A stretch of 64,000 nucleotides of DNA from Daedaleopsis sinensis (taxonomy: Eukaryota > Basidiomycota > Agaricomycetes > Polyporales > Polyporaceae), in assembly GCA_033807695.1 (NCBI GenBank), contig CM066310.1:1116001-1180000 (forward strand). Reading direction: 5' to 3'. This document shows positions 1 through 18,600 of this stretch, in pieces. The translations under genes and the position numbers were made by a program. The first letter of the stretch is position 1. Each line of letters begins with the position of its first letter. Under the pieces are notes generated by a model. It saw nothing but the letters and a program-made list of their open reading frames with translations, searched no databases and had not been told where the DNA came from.

Positions 1-1725
1 TGGCGCGGAAGGCGCGCGTACGGAATGTTGTGCGCGCCGTCGACCGCGGTGGAAAGCCGCGGGGTGGGCGCGAGCGCGCCGACGAAGTCGGGGTCGAGCG
101 CAATTGCGTCGGGCTGGATCTTGTCGAGGAGGCCCTTGACCTCGCGTTCGCGACGCGCGCGCTTGTTCTCGAAGGGGTCCGCTTCGGAGCTGTCGAAGTT
201 GGGCTCGCCGGCGCCGGGGACGAGGATACCGGTGACACCCGCAGTGTGCCCGATCGTGAGGATGTCCTGGAAGGGGCAGAAGCGGAGGGAGGCGAGGGGG
301 CGGTGTGGGACTGGGTGCGTGAGGTAAAGAGGCGGGGTGACGACGCCGGTGAAGGGAGTCTGCACGGAGGGCTTCCTGTATACCTATTGGACGGAGACGT
401 CATTGTGATTCACAGGCGAGAGGAGAGAACGGCGCACGTTCACGCTGCCGCCTGTGGCTACGCCCAGGGCACCCTTCTGACTCCAGTCGAGAATCGCGCT
501 CCCCCCGCGCGCGTTCCATGTTCGCACCGCGCCTTTCCAGTTCCGACAATCCCACACCTTGACCACCCCATCCTGGCCAGCGGTCGCCATGTACCGACCT
601 CCTGTGCTCGGGTCTACTGACACACTCGCAACCGGGCCTAAGTGCGCGAGGAGGCGGACGGCGGGGTGCGGAAGATTGGGGGTCCAGAGAGTGACGCTAC
701 CGTTCTGGTGTCCGAGGTGGATAACGGCGTTGTGTGGATTTTGGCACATGGTGTTGCATGCTCCGAGCTTTGTCCTATGCTCGACAACGAGCTGCCCTGT
801 CGAGGTATCCTGATACTTGAGATATCCTGCGTTGCCCTGTAGAGTGTTGTGTCAGTACATATGCAGGGAGGTTGATATATTGCGGGTACAGACCATGCTG
901 ACAAGCAGCCAATGATATGGGAGAAACTCAAGCCGGGTGGGCTCGATATGTGACTTGAGCTTGTGTAGTTCGACGCCGTCGCGGTCGTAGATGAAGACGT
1001 ACTTGTTCTGCGCGACCGCAAAATGCGAATGGTCCTGCAGAAATCTGGGTGATTGGGCCGCGGTTTGGATACGCGGTTTAGTATATGCAGGAACGACTCA
1101 CGTTATGTCGCGGCACGTCTCGCGCAACTGCAATTCAGTGTGGAGAGTGCCAGCCTGCCAGTCAAAGGTGGCAACATGGCCTTTGTGACCCACTAGTGCG
1201 ATGTGCCTGCGACCACCATATGAAGTATCTGGGGAGGATAGTAGCGAGGTAGACTGACCTCCCGTTCCGCGTATATCGCGTTCTGTACGGACCGCCGTCA
1301 AGCTTCCACTCCTGCCGACCTTGTGCAGCCTGTTGCCCAGCTGATTCCACAATCTCATCCTGGCCGACCCTCCAGGTCTTCTCCAGCTCGCCTTCGACCT
1401 CGATGAGACCGGCATCCTCTGCGAGAAGTAGTTCGGCGTCCTTCAAGAGTTGTTTTGAGCGCGCGTTTTGCGTAGACTGTCGGGTGAGGTGAGTGCGAAG
1501 CTTCTTGTTGTGGATATGTGGGTATTTTTTAGATTCTTCGGGAAGCGGAGAGGATGGTCGGAGTGAACGAGGAAGAGTTGTATGCTGGGAGACCGAGGTA
1601 GCTGTTGGGTCTTCTGCGGTGGGTTTTTTAGATGGACCCGGCTTTGGATACGACTCGTGCTTGTTCGTCTTTCTTCTCTTAGAGAGTGGGCGGATAGAAT
1701 CCGCCTTTGCGATGAGTGCGTCCAT
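1..1725 (-). CDS. utp7: UTP7/WDR46-type U3 snoRNP WD40 protein (3' end beyond left edge)
   Basis: Nucleolar WD40 protein of the small-subunit processome, needed for 18S rRNA processing. Exons on the minus strand: 1725-1259, 1206-1102, 1044-894, 836-438 and 383 to beyond base 1; four introns of 52-57 nt. About 501 residues are visible. A basic N-terminus with [10 protein letters not shown] precedes the family entry motif [11 protein letters not shown], split by intron 1. Then come the propeller segments [46 protein letters not shown] and [17 protein letters not shown]. The last visible exon holds the BING4CT-type stretch with [19 protein letters not shown]. The yeast protein is about 550 residues, so only the basic C-terminal tail is missing. 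It is divergent from the JmjC gene across about 560 bp. Family assignment is firm; exon ends are inferred. Confidence 0.93.
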
Positions 1726-6549
<4,824 letters not shown>

Positions 6550-6728
6550 GGCAGTTGGGTGATACGACGAAGGACAGAGAATCATTTGTTCGTGGTAACA
6601 TACTACTACCAGGGATATGTATCACAAACGGGGGCCATATACGCATCTGCGACCGATCGTAGTCGGTCGCTGCATCACTGGAGCACTATACATTGCGTCT
6701 TAAATCTACACCTGTACTACTGTTAATA

Positions 6729-9599
<2,871 letters not shown>

Positions 9600-9914
9600 C
9601 CTGTAGACGTCTCGAATTCGATGGAAGAAGTTGATTGTGAGAGGTGCTCAAGGGTTTCGGGTGGCAGCCACTGGTCGCAGAGCTGATGCCTAGCTCGGCC
9701 GTGGGTTACTTGTCGGAGCAGAGGAGCCATTGTATCTCATGACACTTATATCTGCGGCGCAAGAGGATGGGTGAGAGGGAACCTCAGAGCTTAACGGTGC
9801 TGCGGCAGGTCTGTGAGAAATCAGGTAATGTCTGACCAGCTTATGACCAAGCGCGCGCTCCTCCGAGCTCTCACTGTGACAGCTCCCTTTCCGCTGAGCG
9901 AGGCTTAATTCGAC
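9600..9914. other. Short gap upstream of PRP43
   Basis: Presumed PRP43 promoter side. No gene seen; it borders the P450 relic that begins near 9915. Confidence 0.5.
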
Positions 9915-10310
9915 TCACGGGCATAGTCAGTCGGTACATTGTACTTGACTTCAACACGATTGTCGTTCTCGTCGACTGGGCCCGGGAGAGATATTCTCAC
10001 GCGCAAGTCCAAGTCTGATAGGTCAGTTCGTCTGCGCAACTTCGGAAGAGTAGGCGGTACGTAGCATACCTCCACCTGAAGCCGAACATAAATCTGGCTA
10101 GATCATTGCTCTCGATGCAAGTAGCTATCATTGTCGAGGAACCGCTCTGGAAGGAAGTCGTTCGGATCGGGATAAGTGTAAGTGTCGGTCGGTATCTTGG
10201 CTTGATCTTGGCACATCGCCATGGAACACCGTGACCAAGTCGTGAGCATTTGTCATAGCCTAAGCAAGTCCATACGACGCACTCATCAGCACTAGCAGGC
10301 CTAGGCATTT
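9915..10310 (-). pseudogene. Decayed 3' part of a cytochrome P450 gene (relic A)
   Basis: Read on the minus strand this resembles the last exons of the neighbouring P450 genes. A degraded FLPERF-like segment is followed by a piece reading ESNDLARFMFGFRWRYA, which matches the [16 protein letters not shown] block of the intact genes. Further on is DENDNRVEVKYN, matching [11 protein letters not shown]. Frames are broken and the N-terminal two-thirds is absent. It is clearly similar in base sequence to the relic at about 13.57-13.99 kb, so both derive from one duplicated P450. No intact heme-Cys exon was recognised. Confidence 0.7.
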
Positions 10311-10637
10311 ACCATGATGATGCGTCACCTGAGATAATTCAGCCATTATGCTCATCGTCAACGTTTGAACCGTCACGGCGAGTTTCTAAAACTATCATAT
10401 ACCGAGAATGGCCGATCCTGATCCACATCCTTAGTACTTACTCGACGTGCATATGGACTCACTCAGCTAGGCTTGCATGTTGAGTACTGAGTACTCACAT
10501 TTAATCTCTGGAGGCGTCGTTAGCCAAACACTCCTCCTCGCTCCTCGCGCTGTCACGTATGCTGTGATTCAATTACATTAATGTCCACATAAATACTCTA
10601 CGAGTTGTCGTCAGAGTTTGAAGGCGAGGGAGACGCT
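10311..10637. other. Intergenic, downstream of P450 gene 1
   Basis: AT-richer spacer between relic A and the 3' end of the minus-strand P450. No ORF or RNA gene recognised. Confidence 0.5.
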
Positions 10638-12774
10638 CTATAAGGTCGTCGTCTCCTTGATCACCTGGACCCTCTTCTCGGAACGGGGCTTGATTGTGTA
10701 CGGCAACGCCTTGGCATGCCTACGTGAAGAGCAGTTATAAGCACCGGTCCTTCGACGGTCAGCATGAGTGGCACAGGAGGACTCACGAGATGATAGTGTT
10801 GAACGACACATCATACTTCACCTCGACAGGGTTGCCGTTCGCATCGATCGGGGCGGAAATATCGAATCCCCAGAGCACAGTAGCGCATGTCATCAAGAGT
10901 GAGGACTCGGCAAAGTGACGGCCGGGGCAGATTCTGATTGGGGCCGATCAGACACTCATTTTATACGAGGGGACTCCGAGACGTATGCATACCTCCTCCC
11001 AAAGCCGAAGACGAACTTTGTCGGGTCTCTGCCTTGGACGTCGTACTTGCCGTCCTTGTCGAGGAAGCGCTCCGGCATGAAGTTCTCCGGGTCAGGATAG
11101 ACATCCGGATCGCGAGTCATAGCCCTAGAACAGAGGCATGAGCGAGTGGCAGCAGTTCAATGCGGTAAATGGCTAACCAGGCGTTCACAAAGATTGTCGC
11201 CCCCGCCGGCATGGTATAGCCGTTATACTCGTCGTCTTGTATTGCTGTGTGAGGTACTCCAACGGGTGTGACGACGTGCCAACGCAGCAGCTCTTTGACG
11301 AGCGCACGAAGGTAAGGCAGGGAGTTCACATCTTCGTAGTCGGGTAAACGACCCAGGCCCACCACTGCGTCGAGCTCAGCTTGAGCCTTGCTCTGGACGT
11401 TCGGATAGAGCGTCATAGCGTGGAAAAAGGCTCCTAGAGCTGCGTCAGTCTAGAAAGAGCTTTCAACTTTACCGATCTACGTCAGAAAAATGGAATATAC
11501 TCACAGTATCTGCCGCGGCTAGGTAGTGATAGAACAGCGAGGAACGGTCAGGTCGACGAATGGTAACTACGATATCGTTATTACTCACCAACGTACATAG
11601 TCGCGCATATTTTCTTGCAAACATCAAGTGCATCCGCGCGCTCCTGGCCGCCTGCAGGAAGGCTTTCTAGGAGGTGAGCGACAACCGACTCTTTGGCTTC
11701 CCCTTGGCTCTGTATCGAGGATTAGTGCGGTGAAAGGAGTTGCGGATTCTTGTGCTCACGATGTTCTTTCTTGCGATGTCAAAGAAGTATTGAATGGTGC
11801 GTGAGATGTTGTCGTTAGCTCCAGCAGCGTATGTCTTGAAACCACCGCCTGGGAACCACGAAGGGAGATAGCGTAGCCAGGGAAGCCCTTCGACCGGGAA
11901 ACGTCCTGGAACGCTGATATTATCGCCAACGTCTGCGATGTACGCGAACATATCGAAGTATTTGTCCTCGCGCATAGTATTGAGGTCGATGTCGTAGACG
12001 ATGCTTAAAATACTCGATGCCATGGAGCTGTTGTACATCCCCAGGCAAACCAAGGTTAGGATCTAGCGCGAGTCGTCGTCATGCAGCAAGCTGACGTACA
12101 ATTTTACGAGGTTCGTCCAATTCTCAGGTGTATCCAGCAGTTTCCGCGCCAAGGTCCGAGTAGAGCTGGTTTGAATAGGCCTATACTGTGGGACGACTTC
12201 GGAGTTCATGTACTGGTGGAAGGTGCGTCGATGGACGCGCCACTCTGAGCCATATGGCATCAGGGCAAAATTAAAGATCATGCCACACCTAAGATCGAGC
12301 ACTGAGCATTCTTGGTGAAAGTAATGGCGTAACTCGGACTATAGGAGACATGGCAGTGGGACGCGACATACATATCAGCCATAATGGATTGCATCCGCCC
12401 CGAATATATTGAAGACCGTTTGTCCAGGAGATCGTTAGCAGCTTTGTATGATCCCAGTGAGATCATCTCCCTCCCGAGAATGTTGAGGTACACGACGTCC
12501 CCTGTAAATTCCATGGGTCGAAAATTCAACGTCGATGAGTGTGCTGAGACGCACCATAAGTGTTGTTCAGCTCTCTAAACTGCGCTCCAAATGCTTTCGT
12601 GGGCATGTCGAACAGGTTGCCAATCAGAGGAAGAGGCTTAGGGCCCGGAGGTAATCGGCGGGCCCGACCGCTTACTCGAGATTTGACGAAGAAGACGATA
12701 ACACCAGCGAGAATAACCCAGGCCCATTTGCTGGCGGGTAGATGTGAGGAATCGACGAGGGTCATGAGGGTCAT
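10638..12774 (-). CDS. Cytochrome P450 monooxygenase, copy 1
   Basis: Microsomal class II heme monooxygenase of a fungal type often annotated as O-methylsterigmatocystin oxidoreductase-like; substrate unknown. Exons on the minus strand: 12774-12555, 12501-12372, 12288-12100, 12027-11760, 11709-11589, 11518-11505, 11449-11178, 11124-10993, 10933-10787, 10719-10638; 524 residues. An N-terminal membrane anchor ([13 protein letters not shown]) is followed by the hinge [15 protein letters not shown]. The I-helix region reads AAADT and is partly encoded by a 14-nt exon. The meander PERF is present. The heme loop [15 protein letters not shown] is joined across an intron and keeps its Cys. It is paralogous to 21121-23260, with identical intron phases. 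A TATA box sits about 80 bp upstream. Confidence 0.92.
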
Positions 12775-12851
12775 TGGAGGAGGATGAGGAGGAACAAGAT
12801 GAGCTCAAAGGTTCAAACCGACACAGATTTTTGACACCGGGAAGCTCAGGA

Positions 12852-12862
12852 TTATATATAAG
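12852..12862 (-). promoter_or_regulatory. TATA box of P450 copy 1
   Basis: Minus-strand TTATATATAAT about 80 bp before the start codon. Flanking sequence (CATCTTCTAGTCC, then GTTCAGGTC, then GCTTTCGT) is shared with the promoter of P450 copy 2 near 21.0 kb, so the duplicated unit included the promoter. Confidence 0.6.
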
Positions 12863-13071
12863 CCGCCTCGAGTTTCCGAGAGTGGGTTACGAAAGCAAGC
12901 TAAAAGACCTGAACGGGACTAGAAGATGCAGATTAGTCTCATATCAAGACCCGTGGAAAGTCTTGTCTCAAAGTCCCCATTTATGGAGGGTTCTGAGGGA
13001 CGGCAGTTTGATCAGAATCAGTAACAATTTGGATCCGAACCCCTCTCGGGTACCGCACATGTGCGATACTT

Positions 13072-13170
13072 AAAGAAAGATCGACTGTCATCTTTCTATC
13101 TTGGTTGGCTACGGAGACTAAAAAGAAAGATTGACTGTCATCTTTTCATCTTGGTTAGCTACGGAGACTA
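13072..13170. repeat. Two-copy tandem repeat, 50-bp period
   Basis: Copies at 13072-13121 and 13122-13170 share AAAGAAAGAT, GACTGTCATC and GGCTACGGAGACTA-like blocks with few differences. A partial relative (CATCTTTCTATCTTGG) occurs near 19.95 kb on the other side of NBS1. Confidence 0.85.
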
Positions 13171-13565
13171 TACTTACTTATAAGTTAGCAAGGAAGAAGA
13201 GCTTGAGTTCATGGCGCCGTCGATGATGGGTAACATTGAACAGAGGGATGTCGTAACCTGGATAGCCAGTAGCTGGTGGCGGTACAACGTAAGTAGCTGA
13301 TCGAAACTACTTATTCGCGGGCCGGGGGTTACGTAGTATGTCGGTATGCGATAATCAGGTGCAATCGTGGACCAGTCCGGTCGGTGACCGGTCGCAGATG
13401 GTCGCACAAGCTCAACACAAGCTTGAACGTTTGAACACTTGAGCGCTGCAAGCCTCGATATGGACAGCCGTGGCGAAAGATTCTTTGGGAGACGACGTAC
13501 CAGTAGGTAGGTTATCGTGGGTACGGACAGGACGGCATGCAGAAGTACTCAAGACTGGGAGGAAT
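13171..13565. other. Gene-poor spacer
   Basis: No conserved coding signal on either strand between the tandem repeat and P450 relic B. Confidence 0.5.
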
Positions 13566-13990
13566 CTAACAGGCATAGTCAGTCGCCACCTTGTACTTGA
13601 CTTCCGCAGGATTGTCGTTCTCGTCGACTCGGCCCGGGAGAGATCGCGAACGCACATATGACGAAGAGCGTGGCTTCGGTAAAGTACTGGTCGGGACATA
13701 TAACCTCACACACAATGAGTCCAAGTCAGATAAGTCAGTTCGTCTCCGCCGAAAAGTAGGCGTTATGTAACGTACCTGCCCAGACCTGCCCCCGAAGCCG
13801 AACATTAATCTAGCTTAAATCTAGCTGGGTCATTGCTCTCGATGTAAGTTGCCATCAATATTCTTGTTGATCGTGTCGAGGAACCGCTGTAGCAGGAAGT
13901 CGCTCAGGATAGTCAGGTAAGTGTCGGTATCCCTGCAACACCAAGTCGTGAGCATCTGTCATAGCTAAGTCCACACGGCGCACTCACCAC
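13566..13990 (-). pseudogene. Decayed 3' part of a cytochrome P450 gene (relic B)
   Basis: Minus-strand remnant of the P450 C-terminal half. A MFGFGG piece matches the FGFGRR heme-loop start. A final exon-like segment DENDNPAEVKYKVATDY matches [16 protein letters not shown] of copy 1. Compared with relic A there is an insertion of about 60 bp, and several stops and frame changes. Base-level similarity to relic A runs over some 400 bp, including the spacer AGTCGTGAGCAT. No complete domain survives. Confidence 0.7.
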
Positions 13991-14451
13991 TAGCAACATC
14001 ATCAGTGACAGCGCAGTGTGACACCAAGAAGGAACTCCGAACTCCTTCATTCACGAGCCTGAGTGTGTGGACGTATGGTGAAGAAGTTGAACGCTTCGTC
14101 CAAGCATTCTAGAGGACCGGTTGAAGACTTCAAGGCTGATTAATGTCGCCTCATCTACATTCTGCAAATTAACAGGTACCAGCTTCCTACTAGACGCGTA
14201 CGCAGTGTTTGCCCGTAGCTCAGTGTGTGTGCGATGTGCATCGACATGAGTTTGCAAAAGTGATGTCGAGCTGAAGACCATCGTTGTAGCAGTTCTATGT
14301 TTGTTGTATATCATGGCCGCACACACCGCACGCTTCTCGTATGCTGAATATTGAATAGAGAAAATTTGTCGAGGGTACCGGGGGAACCTGAGATGGCGGA
14401 TGATGATGGTGAACCGTACGCGTGACACGGCGTCCAACTTATCAGGCGTCC

Positions 14452-14475
14452 AATAATCACTACTATGTGATTATT
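14452..14475. repeat. Short perfect inverted repeat
   Basis: Arms AATAATCAC and GTGATTATT with a 6-nt loop, in an otherwise featureless stretch. Could be the foldback of a small transposon relic; no longer terminal repeats were found. Confidence 0.6.
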
Positions 14476-14810
14476 ATCAGATAGCATAGCTGTATACCCA
14501 GCTTATTAGTGTATTCTAAGTCTCTCGGAATCTCGGCTCGGATAACAGCCGCCCGCAATGATTGTCGTTATCGTCACTGTCCTCCCTTGCATCCAGTGCC
14601 ACCTTGCAAGAACATGCAATCTTGTACCGTCTTTTGAACCCAGTTTGAACCTCTTGCGACTTGCGCGTCATCCCCACTTCTGCTCAGCGCCATTAGCATC
14701 AAAACTATGCAGCTCAACGCCGGGGTTTGAAATCCCTATGGATAACAGCAACGCGTCCCGCGTCCCGCTTTCCGGTCGCTCTTACTACTTAGGCTTTAAT
14801 TAAGTCTTTG

Positions 14811-14827
14811 CCCCCCCCCACCCCCCC
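14811..14827. repeat. C-homopolymer tract
   Basis: Nine C, one A, then seven C. Prone to sequencing error and slippage; no coding context. Confidence 0.9.
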
Positions 14828-15699
14828 ACCGCATCCACACATGCAGGAGTACTTGGTGAGTACTAACATACTTTGACTTCTTCTATATATTCTCCCACAT
14901 AAAGTCGTATCCCTTCTCAACCTCACGGCGGCCGGCCTCAAGCAAGCCCTTATCATCCGCCGAGCTCGTCACGGTCTTGCTGGGTCTTCGTCACTCTGTC
15001 TGGCTAGCTGTGCTGCGCCTCCCTCTCGATGCCTCCCCTGGCTGCATGCTCACTGCCGCATACTTCCTCTGCGCTGGCTCAGGGCTATGTCTATGTGCTC
15101 TTGCTGTGTTGCCATCGTCACCGGCATCCTGTTGCCGGTTACCTGGATAGTCCGCCGCTGCCTGTGATCTGCCAGTGTACTAGGGCCTGTTCAATGTCCA
15201 TCACTCCCCCGTCTCCCATGCTCTCAGACTGCTCCGATGTAGTACCTCTGTAGTATTCATCGCTGTATATCGTTCCCAGTCAATATATTTTATTATACCG
15301 TCTCTCTAGTATGTTGTGATATCAGTATAATCCAATGACTCAGACAAGGTCAGGGATGGATTCTAATGAGTGCTGAGACACATAATGCTGTGACCGCTAA
15401 CAGGTGATATAATTCTCGCAACCACATTGCATGTCCCTTGTAACGAGCCCCACTCCAGAGTCCATGATAGTGTGACTATTAGTAGTCAATTGCAAATTAG
15501 GAATCATCCTCTACCTTACAATGATACAATCCATTACAATCCATTGCAAACACCTTACAATCCGTTCCAAGATGAAGATCAGGTAGTAGTACATAAGTCA
15601 AAGAACGGATGGGCGCGTGACCGTGAAATAGCAACGCGACGCGTCGACGCGCCCCGGGCGCTCTCATTCCTAAACGACCACCTCTTCCACCCCGCCTCT

Positions 15700-18600
15700 A
15701 TGTGGATCATCACTGGCCCATTTGACGAGGAACACACCGAGAAACAAGCCGTACTTATCAGCAAGTACACTACCTCTCTATTCCAATGGCGTGCTGATAC
15801 AGTAGTCCCGCAGAGGCCGAGAAACAAAACGTACCAGACAGCAAGTACACCACCTCTCTAGTCCATTCGCGTGCTAATATAGTCCCGCAGAGAACAAGCT
15901 ACTCAAGACCGGTCGCGAGTATGGTGTCGGCCGCAGAGACCAACCACTTCTAATCAAGAGTAAGGCCATCTCTAAGGCTCATGCTCTCTTCGTTGTCGGA
16001 GATTGCACGGAAGATCAAGCTGTATGTGCTGCGCTCCTTTGTCGTCCTCGCTCTCGTTTTAACTAAACCATGTCAGGCCGATCCGACCTATGTGCCCTCT
16101 CTGACATTCCAGAACCTCACCGACCGTGTTCGCCCAGTCGAGCGACCCTCTCTCGCGCATCCGAGAATACTCTGTCAACCGAGGACGTCCATGGAGCTTG
16201 AGCATGGAGATATCGTGCATCTGTCAGCTAGTATATTCGTCAGGTGAGTGTCTCCTTTATACCAGTCCCACGTTCCCCCACCATCCTCTTATGAGCCACT
16301 CTCTGTAGGCTGCGGTGGGAGAAGATATGCTGCTATCATTCCCTGGGAAAGGGTTCGCCCCAGCCGTCTGTCAAGGAATGCGCTTCGTTAGGTACGTGCT
16401 CTCAAGTTCTAAAGATGGGCTCGAGCCTGGGTCGGACCCAGTCAAACGGGGTCAGACTCTGGGTCAAAGTCAAGCTCTACACAAGTCCATACCCAGCTGG
16501 CGGGGACAAGTGCTGAGCTGGACGACGACCTTACCGGGGGCACCAAGATATGTAACGTCGTGTTACATCCTGTTCGCATTCGGTCCATTGGCCAGATGTG
16601 TTTTTCGTGGCACTCAACGGTTCCACCTTTGTCCCATGCTTGTTACATGCAGCATTTGAGATGTCACCAGCATGGGACAGGCTTTCTGCGGCAGAGTGAA
16701 AGTACACTTAGAAAAAGGAAAGTCTCATTTGGCCAATGATCACGCCGTGATCAGGATGTAACAGCCCGTCACATGGGTCCCTGTCCCCGGTGAGGGTTAG
16801 GGAGTCAAGCTTTGACCCGCCCATCTCTGCTGTCAACTGCCGACATTGAACTTCCTTGTTCTCACCAATCCGTCTCCCAGGCATCCATCTGGTTCCTACC
16901 CTCCATCCCGATGTAACGCACCATCTCACCCCCAACTACGTGCTGAGCCCCGCTATCGCAACGTCTGTCATATCCGTTGCCACGCTCGTGAAGCCCGAAT
17001 GGCTCAATGCCGTCCTAAGCGCGGGTCGCGCGGAGGCAGGGGAGCTCAGCTCGCTGGAGGAGAACTACGCGCTGCCGCCGACGAGCAAGTACCGCCCTAC
17101 GTTCTCCCCGTCCTTGCCTGCGCGGCTCAAGAAGTTCAACGCCTGGGAGCCGAATGAGGAGCGCGTGGCGATGTTCAAGAACCACAGGTTTATCTTCGTC
17201 GGCGAGAGGGGCGCGGAGGTTCAGAACGCGCTCAAAGAGCTCGTGAGGAGGGGTGAAGGAGACTACGAGTGCTTTGCAGTGGAAGGGGGCAGAGACGGGC
17301 TCAGAAAGGTGTTGTCGAAGGGAAAGGCGAGAGGGGCGACGCTTGTGCTTGTTGCTGCGCAGGCTGGTGTTGTCGCTGCAGCCGGGAAGCAAGGATGGGC
17401 CGACCTCGTTGAAGAGGCAAAAAGGTGCGTGGACGTCGCGGTTTTCTGATGTTCCGAGGTTGCTCATTGCAGTAGCTTTGAGCTCAAGTTTGTCCCCCCG
17501 GAGAAGCTCTCCGAGGCAGTCATGTACGCGGACATAGCGTACGTTGATTCAAGCAGCGACGCGCAGGAGGGTGAGTGTGCGTGCATCGTGAAACAGAACG
17601 TGTATTAACCCCTATAGCAAGTTCCACAAGAGTCAGTTCTTCCCGACGTCATACCAAACACCATCGAAGACGAGCCCTCACTCGAGCCGACCAAAGCTAA
17701 GGCGCCACCTCATGAGCCAGCACCCGAACCCGAACCAGCAGCAGCTCCGCGCCGCCGCTTGCCAAGGCGGGCAGCCTCTCGAGCTTCATCGCGCGCACCA
17801 TCTCCTCCGCCGGTGCCACCCCCGGAGCCAGTAACTGCGCAACCTGTGCCCGATGCTGAAGTGGCCGAGGAAGCGCCTCCAGAGCCTGCACCAGCGGCGC
17901 CCCGTCGGGTCAGTTGATCCTTGTCAATGACCCACTCACTCTCTGACCGTCGTATAGGCCCTGGTACGCAGAGCGCGTGCCAAGGTGGTGGTCGAGAACG
18001 ATGATTCAATGGAGGTCGACTCGGCGCGGGCATCCGTCGAGCCATCCGGATCGCAAGAGCCCGCTCGTAGGGAAGAAATCGTAGTTGTAAGTTGTGCCCC
18101 TCCAATCTTTAACATGTTGTTCACGTTTCGCATAATGCCCCTAGCCCCCTACACCGTCCCGTCCATCGCGCTTGAAACGTCGTGTAGGGACCCAGGCCCA
18201 GAGCTCCGCCGCGAATCAGATGTTCCCCGAGTCCGCGGACGTGTTCGCGGGCGAGGCGGAGGAGCCCGCGCACAAGCGCCACAAGGCGCTCTTCGACGAG
18301 TCGGACCCCGACAGGATCGCGCTGATGAACGTGGACGAGTACGGGAGCCAGCACGCCGGCGGCGCGGAGAGCATGACGCAATTCGAGTCCTCAGTCGTCG
18401 CGGCGGGAAGTCAGACGCAGGGGCGGAGCGCGAGAAGCACGCGGAGCGGGAGGAGCGGGGTTAGTGGAGCTCTCGGCGCAGTGCAGGAAGAGGAGGAGGA
18501 GAGCACGATGGCGTCGGGCGTGCCGACAACAGTGATGGGGGACACGCATACACTGGCGAGGGGGACGAAGAGAAAGACTCAGGACGAGGATGTGGAGATG

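Larger units (their letters stand above)
13991..15699. other. Gene-poor 1.7-kb region upstream of NBS1
   Basis: Only short unconserved ORFs are present. It contains a 9-bp-arm hairpin (14452-14475) and a C-rich tract (14811-14827), and is AT-richer near 15.3-15.6 kb. It presumably includes the NBS1 promoter at its right end. Confidence 0.5.

Noticed and set aside
15427..15699. Longer N-terminus for NBS1 from an in-frame ATG at 15427
   Set aside because: The 91 extra codons look non-coding, and the internal start MWIITGPFD matches where the family begins.
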